A stretch of 33,880 bases of DNA from Spirogloea muscicola (lineage: Eukaryota > Streptophyta > Zygnematophyceae > Spirogloeales > Spirogloeaceae): contig WELB01000016.1 of assembly GCA_009602725.1 (NCBI GenBank), forward strand, positions 1,197,035-1,230,914, given 5' to 3'. The position numbers were made by a program, and so were the translations under genes. Positions 18,385 through 27,159 of the stretch are shown here, one piece after another; within the stretch, counting starts at the first letter, position 1; each line of letters begins with the position of its first letter. The notes under the pieces are model-generated. The model did not search any database. It worked only from the letters and a program-made list of their open reading frames with translations, and was not told where the DNA came from.

Positions 18385-18620
18385 AGAGGTCTGAAGTAAG
18401 TTCGAAGGGGGCCAGAAAAGTGCTAAGCGAAGGGCCAGCGCCCTTCGCTTAGCAGAAGAAGTGCGCGCCCACAAAAAATAGGGGCTGGGAAAGGTCAGCC
18501 CCAAAAATGAATGAACGAATGGCAAAGGGGCCATGGGGAAGGGCTAAAGCTAGCACATATGAAATCAAGCAGCTAAGAAATACTCAGTAACACTCACCTA
18601 CGTCCGCTTCTGGAGCTGCT
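18385..18620 (-). repeat. SINE-like type A unit (inverted), abutting the integrase
   Basis: On the minus strand: TTAGCTGCTTGATTTC, CCTTCCCCATGGCCCCTTTG, TTCGTTCATTCATTTTTGGG and the stem-loop GGGGCTGACC-TTTCC-CAGCCCC (18480-18506). A second hairpin, GCTAAGCGAAGGGCCAGCGCCCTTCGCTTAGC at 18422-18453, is nearly perfectly palindromic. Confidence 0.7.
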
Positions 18621-18954
18621 AGAGAAAGAAACAGCTATTCCAATCTACGGCATTGGCATTGAGAGGCCAGCCCAGAGAAACGTACAAGATCTGAAAGGGC
18701 CGGAAGGCGGCAAAAGCAGGATACTCATGCAAACGGGCGCGCCTCAAGAACCTGAGAGGACAGGACTTCGTCGTGACCAGCGCAGCGCCGACGCGGCGTC
18801 GCCGCCTCGCTTGGTAGATTCCGAGCGCGGGGCCCACGCGTGACGGGCGGCCCCGTCTGTAGTGGTGGCGGGCGAGACGACCACTCCTGGAGGACGCGGC
18901 GCTACAAGCGGGCAGACACCCCAGCCGGCGGCGCATGTTCACAGAGAATCAGAT
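18621..18954. other. GC-rich interval without a recognised gene
   Basis: Lies between the inverted tail repeat and the RLE fragment. Frames on both strands are open but carry no recognised motif. It includes the upstream end of the chimeric open frame (from 18862). Confidence 0.5.
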
Positions 18955-21900
18955 CTCGAGCTGCCGCCATGTCTCCAGGGTGTGCGTCAGTGCGAATGTG
19001 GCGAGCGAGGGGCCGAGCCTGGGGAGCTGGCCGCTCATGTTCTGCGCTGCACCCACGGCGGCGAGCGGACAGCGGTTCACGACCGCCTCCGCGATGCGAT
19101 GCATGGTATCCTGGTGGAGGCTGGCTTCGCGGTGGCAGCGGAGACGTCCGCCGTCATGCCGCTCCAGGAAAGGGCCAACGGTCTCCACGCTTGCCGCCTA
19201 GACCTGGTGGCCACCCCACAGGCCGGCGGGCCGCGTCTTATCCTGGACGTGGTGACTACCGACGCTTACGACCGCTCCCACCTCCGGCCCCCAGCGGAGG
19301 CAACCTCTTGCCCGCCTGTTGAGCTCCGCTGCCGGCTCTGCCGGCGGCGATGTGCCAACAAGGTGGGTTTGAGCTCGCACGAGCGGGCCTGCGTGCGTTT
19401 GGCTAACAGAGAGGCGCAGCAGGCAGAGGCATCCGCCACCGCTCGGGCTCGCAGAGCCCCTACAAGAGGGGCGATGCCACCACCACCACCAGGGCCTACG
19501 GCAGAACACTGGCGGTGGGCGGAGAGCGTGGACGTCTCCGAGATCCTGCGGACGACCAACGCGCAGCTCCTACGACACATCCCGTATTGGGCCCGGCCCC
19601 ACATACGGAGAGCCCTTCGGCCCCTCCTGACACGTCTGGCTCGTGACAGCGAGGATGAGGCTGCATGGGCTGTGTTTGTGTTGTTTCCGCGACTCTTGCT
19701 TGGTCGCCTGCCGCAGGGGAAGGCAGGTCGCACGGAGCTGCTGTTGCGCCTCCACCTGTTTGAAGGTGGAGAGTGGCAGCTGCTACTTGCAAAGCACCAA
19801 GCGGCTGCGCAACTTGCGCAAGCCAACTATCGGCCCACCACGTCGGAATCCGATATTAAGGAGGCGGGCAAACGACGTGCCATCCGATATGGGCGAGCCG
19901 GCGACCTTGGCAGGGCTGCCCAAGCCTTGGAGCCCTCAACACCAGCACCGCATGATGCGGCAACCTTGGCCGCACTCGAGCAGCTCCATCCTTCGGCCCC
20001 GCGAAGATTAGATACATGGATGGAGAGCTTCATGCCTGCTGAACCGGTGGACCTGGACCCGGCTGTCTTCCGTCGGGCGATTGTGAGTAGCCGCAAGGCA
20101 GTCGCCGGGGGTCCATCTGGCATGCTCTTTGAGCACTTGCGGGAGTTATATGGGGAGGAGGACTCGGAGGATTTCGATCTGTTGCATAGGGTCGCGCAAC
20201 ATGTTGCGCGTGGGCACCTCACCCATCGTGTAGGCGCAGTCCTCTGCACAAGCAATCTCATTGCTTTGCAGAAGGACAACGGCGGAGTGCGTCCTATCTC
20301 GATGGGGGAGGTTCTGGCGCGCCTTGTGGGGCGCACCCTAATCATGCAGATCCAGGACGATGCCCAGGCGCACTTCCATCCCCACCAGTTTGGGGCTGGG
20401 ATGCGTGCTGGCGCTGAGACCCTGGTGCACGGGGTACGAGCGGCACTGGATGTAAACCCCCATTGGCTGGCCCTGAGCGTGGACGTACAGAACGCCTTCA
20501 ACTCCGTGGATCGGCAGGTTATCGCCGAGGAGCTAAGGCAGTACTTTCCCACCCTCCTCCCTCACTTCCGCTGCATGTATGGCTCGCCATCTGCATTGTT
20601 GTGGGGGGCAGGGACTTCTTTGGCTGTTTTGCAGTCAAAGACGGGGACACGTCAAGGTGATCCCATGGGTGGTTTTCTCTTTGCTCTGGCGCATCACCGT
20701 GCTTTGCGCAACACGGCGAGCGCTCACCCTGGCGTTCTCCTCCCGAGTTACGCGGATGATACTACGCTCCTCGGCCCCCCAGAGGAGGTGCTGCGAGCTT
20801 TTGGCACGCTTCAGCACCAGCTCCAGCTCATCGGGCTTGGGATAAGTACTGCCAAGTGCTCTGCCTGGTCCCCCAATGGCATCCCTCTTTCCCTCCTTCC
20901 CTCGTTGCCTACATCTTGTCAGACACCAGAGGGCGGTTTGAAGATCTTGGGAGTGCCTGTAGGGGACCCGTCTTTCTCGGAGGGTGCTGTCCTTGCTCGT
21001 CTCCAAGGATATATGCAGGTCCTGCCAGAGCTCCCCACCCTCGGGGACTCTCAGTTGGCAGTGGCCATTTTGACCAGGAGTGTGGCACAGCGGCCGTGTT
21101 ACCTCTTAAGAACGGTCCCACCTTCGGTTACCATGGATGAGGTCTATGCATCCATAGATGTCAGGCTCCAACGATGCCTAGCTGACATGATTGCTCACCC
21201 ACTTCTAGAGCAGTCCCCAGCAGCACTGGTGCAATGTACGCTGCCCATCCGTCTCGGTGGGCTTGGTTGTCGCCCCTTGGTCCGCTTGTGCAGACCAGCG
21301 TACCTTGGCTGCTGGGCCCAGGTGGCTTCGTCCATATCTGGACGATTCCTCCTTGGGCAACAACGTGTGTTGGCGCCTCACATCAGTACCGTGGTTCAGG
21401 GGAGTCTGCCTTTCCAAGTGACTCTCAAAGCATGCCAACAGGACCTCTTTGCCGCATACCCGCCTCTGGTAAATGAGCCTGTTAGTTTTGCTGCCTGGGC
21501 TGACGTTTCTGATGTCAAGGCTCAATCGCGGTTTACCCGTGCTGCAGACGAGCAACCACTGGAGCATCTCCGGAGTCTCCTCCAAGGAGATGCTCGAGGC
21601 CAGGCTCGGCTCCTATCTGTTTCGTCTCTGGGAGCGTCTGAGTGGCTCCGCGCTTTGCCTTTGCATGCGGGCTTGCGGATGGAGAATGCTTTGTTTTGCG
21701 ATGCTATGCGCCGCCGTCTTGGCTTGCCATCCCTGTGCTTGGCAGGGGTGACCCAATGTGAATGTGGGCTTATTGAGCATGATGCATTGCTCATGGGTGA
21801 CCACATGCTCAGGTGTGCCAAAGGCAGTGAGCGCACGGGCTCCCACAACCTCCTACGTGACGCCATGTATGGCATCGTCAAGGAGGCGGGATATCAAGTG

Positions 21901-22443
21901 GCGTTGGAGAGCACTGGGGTGATGCCCATCCTCCTCCGCAATGGGGTCCCTCGGACGAGGCGTGTCGATCTGGTCGGCGTCCCCCTGGGAGGTGGCAAGC
22001 GGCTCCTCATGGACGTTGTCCTCACCGACAGCTTCCGGACGAAGGGCCCCATTACTTCTGAGACCGGCTACGCTGTGAAGGTAGCCGAACGGAAGAAGCT
22101 GCACAAGTACAAGGACCACCCGGCGGGTGATACCTTTTACCCCCTGGCCATGGACATCCATGGGTGTTACGGGGGTCGGTGGTCCTCGTTACTTTCGCTG
22201 CTGGCCTCTCAAGCTGACCAGCGGCGCCGGGAGCAGGGTGCTGCCCTTCCCGGTGGCTCGGTGCCTTTGGGTCTGGTGTCCTGCTACCGTATGCGACTGT
22301 CTATGTCCCTGCAGCGCTCCCAAGCGCTTGCTTTGCACCGCCGCGCTGGTCGCGCCCTTGCAGCAGCCTCTGGCTTGCGCAGCGGGGTTGCTCTTCCTCC
22401 CCTCAGCTCATCTGACTTCCTACTGCTGACACGGGGGTATTGA
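18862..22443 (+). CDS. Chimeric LINE ORF: partial CCHC/RLE fused to zinc finger, RT, CCHC and RLE
   Basis: The frame is open for 1193 codons from 18862; the first in-frame ATG is at 19099. Residues ~30-139 (about 18955-19279) are the C-terminal CCHC knuckle (CECG..LRC) and first half of an RLE domain (LDLVATP, LILDVVTTD) from a different LINE subfamily. At about 19280 this joins in frame to the LINE copy 1 protein just before its zinc finger (CRLCRRRC). From there the order is as in copy 1: RT with SVDVQNAFN, GTRQGDPMGG and YADD (about 20749-20760), GGLGC, the CCHC knuckle (CECG..LRC near 21757-21816), the RLE (RRVDLVG, LLMDVVLTD) and ending LLLTRGY. It is closely similar to copy 1 and one codon shorter in the acidic YGEEDSED stretch. 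All RT and RLE motifs of the body are intact. Whether the fusion is expressed is unknown; it may simply be a 5'-truncated insertion that landed in frame. Confidence 0.8.
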   Translation: MVAGETTTPGGRGATSGQTPQPAAHVHRESDLELPPCLQGVRQCECGERGAEPGELAAHVLRCTHGGERTAVHDRLRDAMHGILVEAGFAVAAETSAVMPLQERANGLHACRLDLVATPQAGGPRLILDVVTTDAYDRSHLRPPAEATSCPPVELRCRLCRRRCANKVGLSSHERACVRLANREAQQAEASATARARRAPTRGAMPPPPPGPTAEHWRWAESVDVSEILRTTNAQLLRHIPYWARPHIRRALRPLLTRLARDSEDEAAWAVFVLFPRLLLGRLPQGKAGRTELLLRLHLFEGGEWQLLLAKHQAAAQLAQANYRPTTSESDIKEAGKRRAIRYGRAGDLGRAAQALEPSTPAPHDAATLAALEQLHPSAPRRLDTWMESFMPAEPVDLDPAVFRRAIVSSRKAVAGGPSGMLFEHLRELYGEEDSEDFDLLHRVAQHVARGHLTHRVGAVLCTSNLIALQKDNGGVRPISMGEVLARLVGRTLIMQIQDDAQAHFHPHQFGAGMRAGAETLVHGVRAALDVNPHWLALSVDVQNAFNSVDRQVIAEELRQYFPTLLPHFRCMYGSPSALLWGAGTSLAVLQSKTGTRQGDPMGGFLFALAHHRALRNTASAHPGVLLPSYADDTTLLGPPEEVLRAFGTLQHQLQLIGLGISTAKCSAWSPNGIPLSLLPSLPTSCQTPEGGLKILGVPVGDPSFSEGAVLARLQGYMQVLPELPTLGDSQLAVAILTRSVAQRPCYLLRTVPPSVTMDEVYASIDVRLQRCLADMIAHPLLEQSPAALVQCTLPIRLGGLGCRPLVRLCRPAYLGCWAQVASSISGRFLLGQQRVLAPHISTVVQGSLPFQVTLKACQQDLFAAYPPLVNEPVSFAAWADVSDVKAQSRFTRAADEQPLEHLRSLLQGDARGQARLLSVSSLGASEWLRALPLHAGLRMENALFCDAMRRRLGLPSLCLAGVTQCECGLIEHDALLMGDHMLRCAKGSERTGSHNLLRDAMYGIVKEAGYQVALESTGVMPILLRNGVPRTRRVDLVGVPLGGGKRLLMDVVLTDSFRTKGPITSETGYAVKVAERKKLHKYKDHPAGDTFYPLAMDIHGCYGGRWSSLLSLLASQADQRRREQGAALPGGSVPLGLVSCYRMRLSMSLQRSQALALHRRAGRALAAASGLRSGVALPPLSSSDFLLLTRGY
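18955..19279 (+). pseudogene. RLE-domain fragment of a second LINE subfamily
   Basis: Encodes LPPCLQGVRQCECG, LAAHVLRCTHGGERT, RLRDAMHGILVEAGFAVA and LDLVATPQAGGPRLILDVVT. This is much closer to the minus-strand fragment at 28927-29746 (PPCLIGVTQCECG, LAAHMLRCAHGGERTGSHD) than to LINE copy 1. It stops abruptly at the junction with copy 2 at about 19280. Confidence 0.8.
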
Positions 22444-22539
22444 GGGCGCCCTGTCTGCCTAGCCTTTGGCTCCGTCAGGAACACCTGTATGCATCTGGCT
22501 GGCATTTCACAGCCGATTCTTTCATATCAGCAGCCGCTT
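19280..22539 (+). mobile_element. RLE-type LINE copy 2 (5'-truncated)
   Basis: Nearly collinear with 3565-6826 of copy 1, with mostly synonymous or scattered changes. It lacks the first ~250 codons and the GCGCGTCAC 5' region. The 3' UTR (22444-22539) has the same GGGCGCCCTGTCTGCCTAGC start and GGCTGGCATTTCACAGCC stem-loop, ending ATATCAGCAGCCGC. Truncation with an intact 3' end is the hallmark of target-primed reverse transcription. Confidence 0.85.
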
Positions 22540-22619
22540 TCTTCTTCTAGCTCAATGCGCCACCAAGGCTTGGTATGCTGTCGCCTGCGCCGCTCGGGCT
22601 AAGGAGCTCAAAAATGTCA

Positions 22620-22875
22620 ATCATCCGCGCGAAGACGAGTTTCCGGCTGGCAATTGACACGCATGGGGCGTTGTGCACTTGGTGGCTCGAGCTGCTCAAC
22701 CAGCTCGCTCGCCACGCCATCATCCGCCGCTTCCATGGAGAGCCGGTGGCATTCCTGCAGCCGGGTCGCTGGCGCAAGTGTACCGTATGCGCCTGGCCGT
22801 CTCGCTGCAGCGGTCCATGGCCCGTGCGTTGCACCTGCGTGCGGGCAGAGCCCTCACTGCTGCTAGACAGTGGAC
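22620..22875 (+). pseudogene. LINE subfamily 2 C-terminal fragment (frameshifted)
   Basis: Encodes FRLAIDTHGALCTWWLELLN and QLARHAIIRR, then in another frame AGSLAQVYRMRLAVSLQRSM and RAGRALTAAR. These match the segments after the RLE of the other fragments (IDVHGAYG, QRLARQA, FRMRLSVSLQRS). At least one frameshift near 22745 breaks it, and the LLLTRGY end is missing. Confidence 0.7.
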
Positions 22876-22899
22876 CCACTTCCAATAGCCTAGCTTCTC

Positions 22900-23062
22900 T
22901 GATCTGCGGCTGCTTAGCAGGGACTACTGAATGATTCGTAGGTGCTTTGTTTCTATTTGTGCTTGTTTTTCTTAGCGCTTCCCCTCGCCCCCTTCTCGTA
23001 CTTCGTCCATTCTTTTTGGGCTGGTTTGTCCAGCCCCTATCCTCACTGGGCGAGCCCTTCTC
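22900..23062 (+). repeat. SINE-like type A unit
   Basis: ATCTGCGGCTGCTTAGCAGG, TTCGTAGGTGCTTTGTTTCT, CTTAGCGCTTCCCC, TTCTCGTACTTCGTCCATTC and the stem-loop GGGCTGGTTTGTCCAGCCCC, then TATCCTCACTGGGCGAGC. A complete ~160-base unit. Confidence 0.8.
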
Positions 23063-23172
23063 TGATCTCTTAACCAAGTTGCCGCCCGCGGCTGCGGGCA
23101 GCTTGTCCAACACCCGTACGGCACTGAAGCTGCTAGCCTCGTGAGTGCACGTCTGCGCCCGAAGCGGGACAG

Positions 23173-23213
23173 TAAACCCTAAACCCTAAACCCCCAAAGC
23201 CTTAAACCCTAAA
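23173..23213. repeat. Interstitial telomeric repeat (TAAACCC)
   Basis: Three perfect TAAACCC units at 23173-23193, ten bases of decayed sequence, then TAAACCCTAAA at 23203-23213. This is the C-rich strand of the plant-type TTTAGGG telomere repeat and the strongest taxonomic clue in the window. It lies directly after a LINE/tail cluster. Confidence 0.85.
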
Positions 23214-23295
23214 TTATGACCCCTAAGTTTCAGCCTGGCCTGATTCAAGCTGGCGTCGGGCCTGACGGGGGCTACCCCACGTCCGGGTGCGCGCA

Positions 23296-23355
23296 GCACG
23301 AGGCTAGTGGCCTGTAACACGCGCTGCACGAGGTTAGTGGCCTGTAGCACGCGCG
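23296..23355. repeat. Two tandem 30-base repeats
   Basis: GCACGAGGCTAGTGGCCTGT..CACGCGC at 23296-23325 repeats at 23326-23355 with a few changes; a partial third unit (GCACGTGTACG) follows. Confidence 0.8.
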
Positions 23356-23679
23356 GCACGTGTACGAAAGCCCACTTGCTCGCGTACATTCGGGCCAATG
23401 ACATACCCCGGGGGCGCCAATCCCCACCCTCCTCCCCCCGGCCCGTCGTCGTGCGATGCTGTGCCTGGGAGTTCGGGTATGCCGTACCCCACACTGTTCT
23501 CCAGTGCGGGGTTGACTGAACAAGGCTGGACAAGGCGCCGCTGGCGGCTACACAGGCTGCCAGTCCCCCACACCCGCAGGCCACTCTCCCACGCTAGCTC
23601 CCCACGCCGCCCAACCCCCCGCCGCCGCGCACCCGCATTGCTCGGCTGCTTGCGGGCGCAGGCCGGCCAACGCCACGCC

Positions 23680-23821
23680 ATGGCGATGACGCCAGTCGCA
23701 TGCCTCCTCCTGGTCAACGTCCTGGCGGCCACCATGCCGGCTGCAGCCGGAGGAGCCACTCTTACCGGCTCTGTCGTCTGTGACAGAAACTCCAATGGCA
23801 TCGCAACCACCTGCGCCTCAG
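23680..23821 (+). CDS. Signal-peptide exon of a putative secreted protein (partial)
   Basis: ATG at 23680 (a second ATG two codons on) opens a frame for ~47 residues. A hydrophobic core (VACLLLVNVLAATM) ends in small residues (PAAAGG), a good secretory signal. It continues TLTGSVVCDRNSNG and TTCAS. CAG|GTACT at 23819-23826 could be a donor; without splicing the frame stops at 23844. The mature start resembles the G-x-V-x-D-x-N-x-NG pattern of calcium-binding bacterial B-like repeats, but the match is short. Cysteine-rich codons follow at 23835-24035 in a decayed copy of the 9665-9885 segment. This may be the first exon of a cysteine-rich secreted family; the gene looks incomplete. Confidence 0.4.
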
Positions 23822-24040
23822 GTACTCCAAATGTTTGCGCATGAAGGGAATGCTTCTGTTGCAGTCGTTTTCAAGACTGTCTATTGCACATTCTTGTACA
23901 GCACATTCTTGCAAGCGCACTAGGTTTTTAGAGGTTGTACTTAGACGGTGCAATTTGGCCTTCCAGTATTTCACAGAAGTTGCAGATGGAGCGATGTGTG
24001 TGTTAAGTGTGCCGACATACAAGCTCAAACGACACGTGAC
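23822..24040 (+). repeat. Duplicated cysteine-codon-rich segment, copy 2
   Basis: Partner of 9665-9885, with the same ordered blocks (GCGCATGAAGG, CTTGTACAGC, CTTGCAAGCGCA, GATGGAGCGATGTGTGT, GACATACAAGCTCAAA). Here it follows a signal-peptide exon directly, suggesting what the ancestral gene looked like. Stops interrupt every + frame across the whole segment. Confidence 0.55.
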
Positions 24041-25405
24041 AAGGGTAACAGATTGACACTGATGTTGGCACCAAGTCAGCAGGTGACTGTCAACAATCTG
24101 CAGGCTGCAAATAAGAATCCTGCAGAAGGAGGAGCACAGCGATGAAGAGTTGGAGGCACTCACAACATCATAATTGATTGACCTTAACTATCATCCTATG
24201 GACTTAGGCCGTAAGCTCTGTTATCAACCATGTACCACGTACAATTTCAAATCTTGTAGGCCAATTTCACAATCTGGAATCTAACAACCATGTATGTGAG
24301 CCTTGAGGTCTCAAAATGGGACAACAGTCCCGTACAGAGGCAATGATTCAGTTAGCTTCTGCTGTCCAAGTTCCATAAATTCAAGCTCATCATGAGGATT
24401 CTCCATCCACTAGAAGAAGAAATCCAGCACGTACAAATGTTGCAGAATACGACAAGCGTCTCTGGTCTCTAGAAGTTTGGAACGCAGATTTCGAGTGCGA
24501 AAAAATTAAGTAACCTATGACCAGGTCGGCACAGCGACTGAAAGAAGTGCAATATACACTATCGTAAAACGAAACTGAAACTACATTGAGCATGGAAGCC
24601 AGGAGACTTGCGCTCTTCAGGCTGATCAGTCGACTTCAATCATTGCTACAATGCCATCGCTTGACGCGGGCAGGATGATGCAGAAACCGTCTACCCTTGC
24701 CCTTGTCCGTTCTCATAGTTCCTCATTGTTTGCGAAGAATAGCAAAGAAATCGATTATGCACGCTTCTGTGATCAAGCCTTTAGCCAAGTCGGCGGCAAT
24801 TGGAGCAGATCGGATGGATACTGGTGACATTGATGCCGGATGTGGAGCAGATAGAACTGCTGCAAACACTAGGCTAATACGACAGAGCCTTCAGCCTGAA
24901 GGGGGAAAATAGCAACGATGCCTCCTACTAACAATGGAGAGACCGGATTCTGTAGGGGGTTGTGGTTGTGACGGAGCCAGCTGGGGGGTAATGGACAAGA
25001 CTAGGGGCCAGACCTGCTAGTCAGCAGCTAGAAGCATCCAGGATTCTGAAGGCCCAGCTCAAGCGACAGAGCTCCCACTTAAGCCTTGCTCCACAGATGT
25101 GAGCAATAAGACATCACTTAGCAACCACCCTGATAAATGCCAGCGAGGTCAAGCTGCCAGCCGCCAGCGGGGCTCTGGATGCTGCCAGTGCACCTTATGA
25201 CGCAACTTGCACAGAAGGAATCGCAATCAAGAATGTACTTTGAGGACATTGAATGGAAGCCGATATCAGATTGCATGACACTGGTGCAACGGCGAGACCG
25301 TCTTTTCAAATAGAAAAGAGAGCGCGCGGTGCCCATGAACTTGAAAGAGAGGCCAATACAAGCCTTACAAAACCCTGATAATGAGGAAATGAGCTGGCTA
25401 AGGGT
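24041..25405. other. No recognised gene
   Basis: A 1.3-kb, more AT-rich stretch. Short frames (24390-24593 -, 24697-24912 +, 25118-25432 -) have no recognised motif, no repeat partner in the window and no clear splice structure. It may be old intergenic DNA between repeat clusters. Confidence 0.5.
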
Positions 25406-25409
25406 GGCA

Positions 25410-25510
25410 CTAATATCCTCGAGTGAGCACATATAGATCTGACAAGCTAAGCTGAGGAGCTAGACCACCACCACGGAAGCCATTAGCCTGGCCTAGTGCA
25501 CGGCCAGAGC
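25410..25510 (-). pseudogene. LINE C-terminal remnant
   Basis: The minus strand ends GRALGQANGFRGGGLAPQLS and LSDLYVLTRGY, then stop, matching GRALAAASGLRSGVALPPLS and SDFLLLTRGY of LINE copy 1. Only about 30 codons remain. Confidence 0.7.
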
Positions 25511-25744
25511 CCAGCAGAAGGAGAACACTGGTTAGCGTTCGAGTAAGCACGACATTACCATCTAATGACCGTCCGAAGCCACTATTGTGAATTACAGAAA
25601 ATATACACTTGACACTTCTATTGCCAATATTTAATACGTCCTTTTTGGACTTGGTCATTGGGGGTTTAGAAGCGAACCCCCAACACGGTGAAGTACCGCG
25701 CACACAACGTAGCGGAATCCCTAGCCCTGAGGCTTCGCGGACAC

Positions 25745-25800
25745 ACCTCTCGTGGCTTTCACAGCCGCTCTTCCAATAGCAGCAGCCGCATTCATTTCTC
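25745..25800 (+). repeat. LINE tail type B stem-loop, isolated
   Basis: CGTGGCTTTCACAGCCGCTC followed by TTCCAATAGCAGCAGCCGC: the terminal part of the LINE 3' UTR with no coding remnant upstream on this strand. Confidence 0.7.
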
Positions 25801-25899
25801 GTGCACAAGCAGCAATTGTCCGCCCCGGGAACAGCAACAGATCACTCACAGAGAGCCGGCGCTGACCGCAGCGACGGGCTGTAGCCACGGGCTGCAGCA

Positions 25900-26145
25900 G
25901 CAGGCAGCAGCAGGGCTGTGCCCCTCCCTCCCGTGGGCCTCACTGATCAGGACCGAAGCTCCCCCGAGTCTGATTTCAGCCCACTACCTATATAGTGGCA
26001 CATGTGCGCCCTCCAAAGGGGTCTCTAGAAGGCTCGAGTCAAGGCCCACCCTTGGCAGGGCGGGCCCGACGAGAGGGATATACCATGAAGCTGCGAGGGC
26101 AGCTTCATGAGAACGGGGCCGAGCAGCTGCCCTTTTAGAAATCAG
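25900..26145. repeat. Dispersed repeat R, copy 2
   Basis: Matches 9960-10345 in ordered blocks. It includes CTACCTATATAGTGG, a TATA-like sequence near 25985 that could belong to an LTR or promoter. It contains an internal inverted repeat, GAAGCTGCG-AGGG-CAGCTTC, around 26086-26107. Confidence 0.6.
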
Positions 26146-26174
26146 GCTTTTCTAGTAGAGGGCGATAGCAGAAG

Positions 26175-26310
26175 TGGACAGCCCAGCAAAAGAGTGAACA
26201 AACTTCCAAGGGCCCAGACAAGCACTATAGCACGCAGCAACTCAAGTGGTCACAGGGTGCTCAATGCGCCCTGTTGAATAGCCGCAGGTCAGAGAAAGCA
26301 GTCTCCGGGT
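26175..26310 (-). repeat. SINE-like type A unit (inverted)
   Basis: The reverse complement gives GACCTGCGGCTATTCAACAG, TTGCTGCGTGCTATAGTGCT, TGGGCCCTTGGAAG and TTTGTTCACTCTTTTGCTGG, parallel to the inverted copy at 10372-10505. It occupies the same relative position in the compound repeat. Confidence 0.6.
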
Positions 26311-26371
26311 AGCAAAGTCACCGTCTCGAGCAAGAGGCGCCAGCCAAAATGCTACCAGCACCCTGTCTCTG

Positions 26372-26562
26372 TAGCCTGTGGCTCCGCTGACATACTCATC
26401 AGTAACCTCTGTATGCCCTGGCTGGCTGTCACAGCCGCTCTTCCAATTTCAGCAGCCGCACGTCCTCTGCCTAGCCTGTGGCTCCGCTGTAGTCGTCATG
26501 AACATTCTCTGTATGCACCTAGCTAGCTTTTACAGCCGCTCCCCTAATATCAGCAGCTCTGG
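26372..26562 (+). repeat. Two tandem LINE tails (type B)
   Basis: AGCCTGTGGCTCCGCTGA..CTGGCTGGCTGTCACAGCCGC..CAGCAGCCGC ends near 26461. A second copy (CTAGCCTGTGGCTCCGCTGT..CTAGCTTTTACAGCCGC..ATCAGCAGC) ends near 26557. Tail-only tandem copies suggest that one tail inserted exactly at the end of another. Confidence 0.8.
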
Positions 26563-26564
26563 AA

Positions 26565-27110
26565 GCAGCGCGCCTGCGCGCCACATCGCCGGCAGGGGCG
26601 TCACACCGCGGGTTACCTCGCGCGTCACCCGCGCGTCACCCGCGCGTCACACGGGCGTCACTGGCGCGTCACACTGCGCGTCACTGGGGCGCGGGAGAAT
26701 GTCAATACTGGGCCCGCCATACAACATACTGGCATTGACTCGAGCTCAGACGCCCTCAACGGTGGGAACGCCGCCAAAACGCAAGGCTGGCCCCTCTCAT
26801 CACCGAGCTTGTGACTCCTGTCCGGGAAGCTCTCTGTGGCCGGCCGGCTCCGTCTCTCTCGTCTTGGTGCACCACCTCGTCTCCTATGGCGTCTCCTACT
26901 GTCGTCTTCTTTCTTCCTAGGCGCGCCTTCTCTCCTGGCTTTTCCAGCCCCTGTCCTCAATGGGCGAGCACTTTCTAGGGCGGGATATCTCGTGTTCGCA
27001 GCGTGGCGTGCACGCACAGCCGGGCCCCGCCGCCATGCCGCCGCGGGGCCGCTTGCAGGTGGGCGGCTCAGGGACGTGGAAGCTGCTCGTCCAGAAGGAG
27101 CGTCTAATGA
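26565..27110. repeat. Compound repeat with GCGCGTCAC minisatellite, copy 2
   Basis: Seven GCGTCAC motifs at 26600-26690, then ACTGGGGCGCGGGAG, CCCTCAACGGTGGGAA, a type A stem-loop remnant (GGCTTTTCCAGCCCC near 26938), CGCAGCGTGGCGTGCACGCA and CGCTTGCAGGTGGGCGG. Same order as 11100-11562. It follows a LINE tail, as the other copy does. Confidence 0.7.
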
Positions 27111-27159
27111 GCAGCGCCTAGGGCAATGGCTGTGCAAGAGAAGCGCGGCCAGATTGACT

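Noticed and set aside
17045-18399. Plus-strand frames of up to 367 codons over the integrase region
   Set aside because: Antisense to a clear integrase/PHD reading; no recognised motif on +.
19266-20552. Minus-strand frames of 186 and 241 codons over LINE copy 2
   Set aside because: Exact shadows of the RT-coding strand; the same shadows appear over copy 1 and contain no motif.
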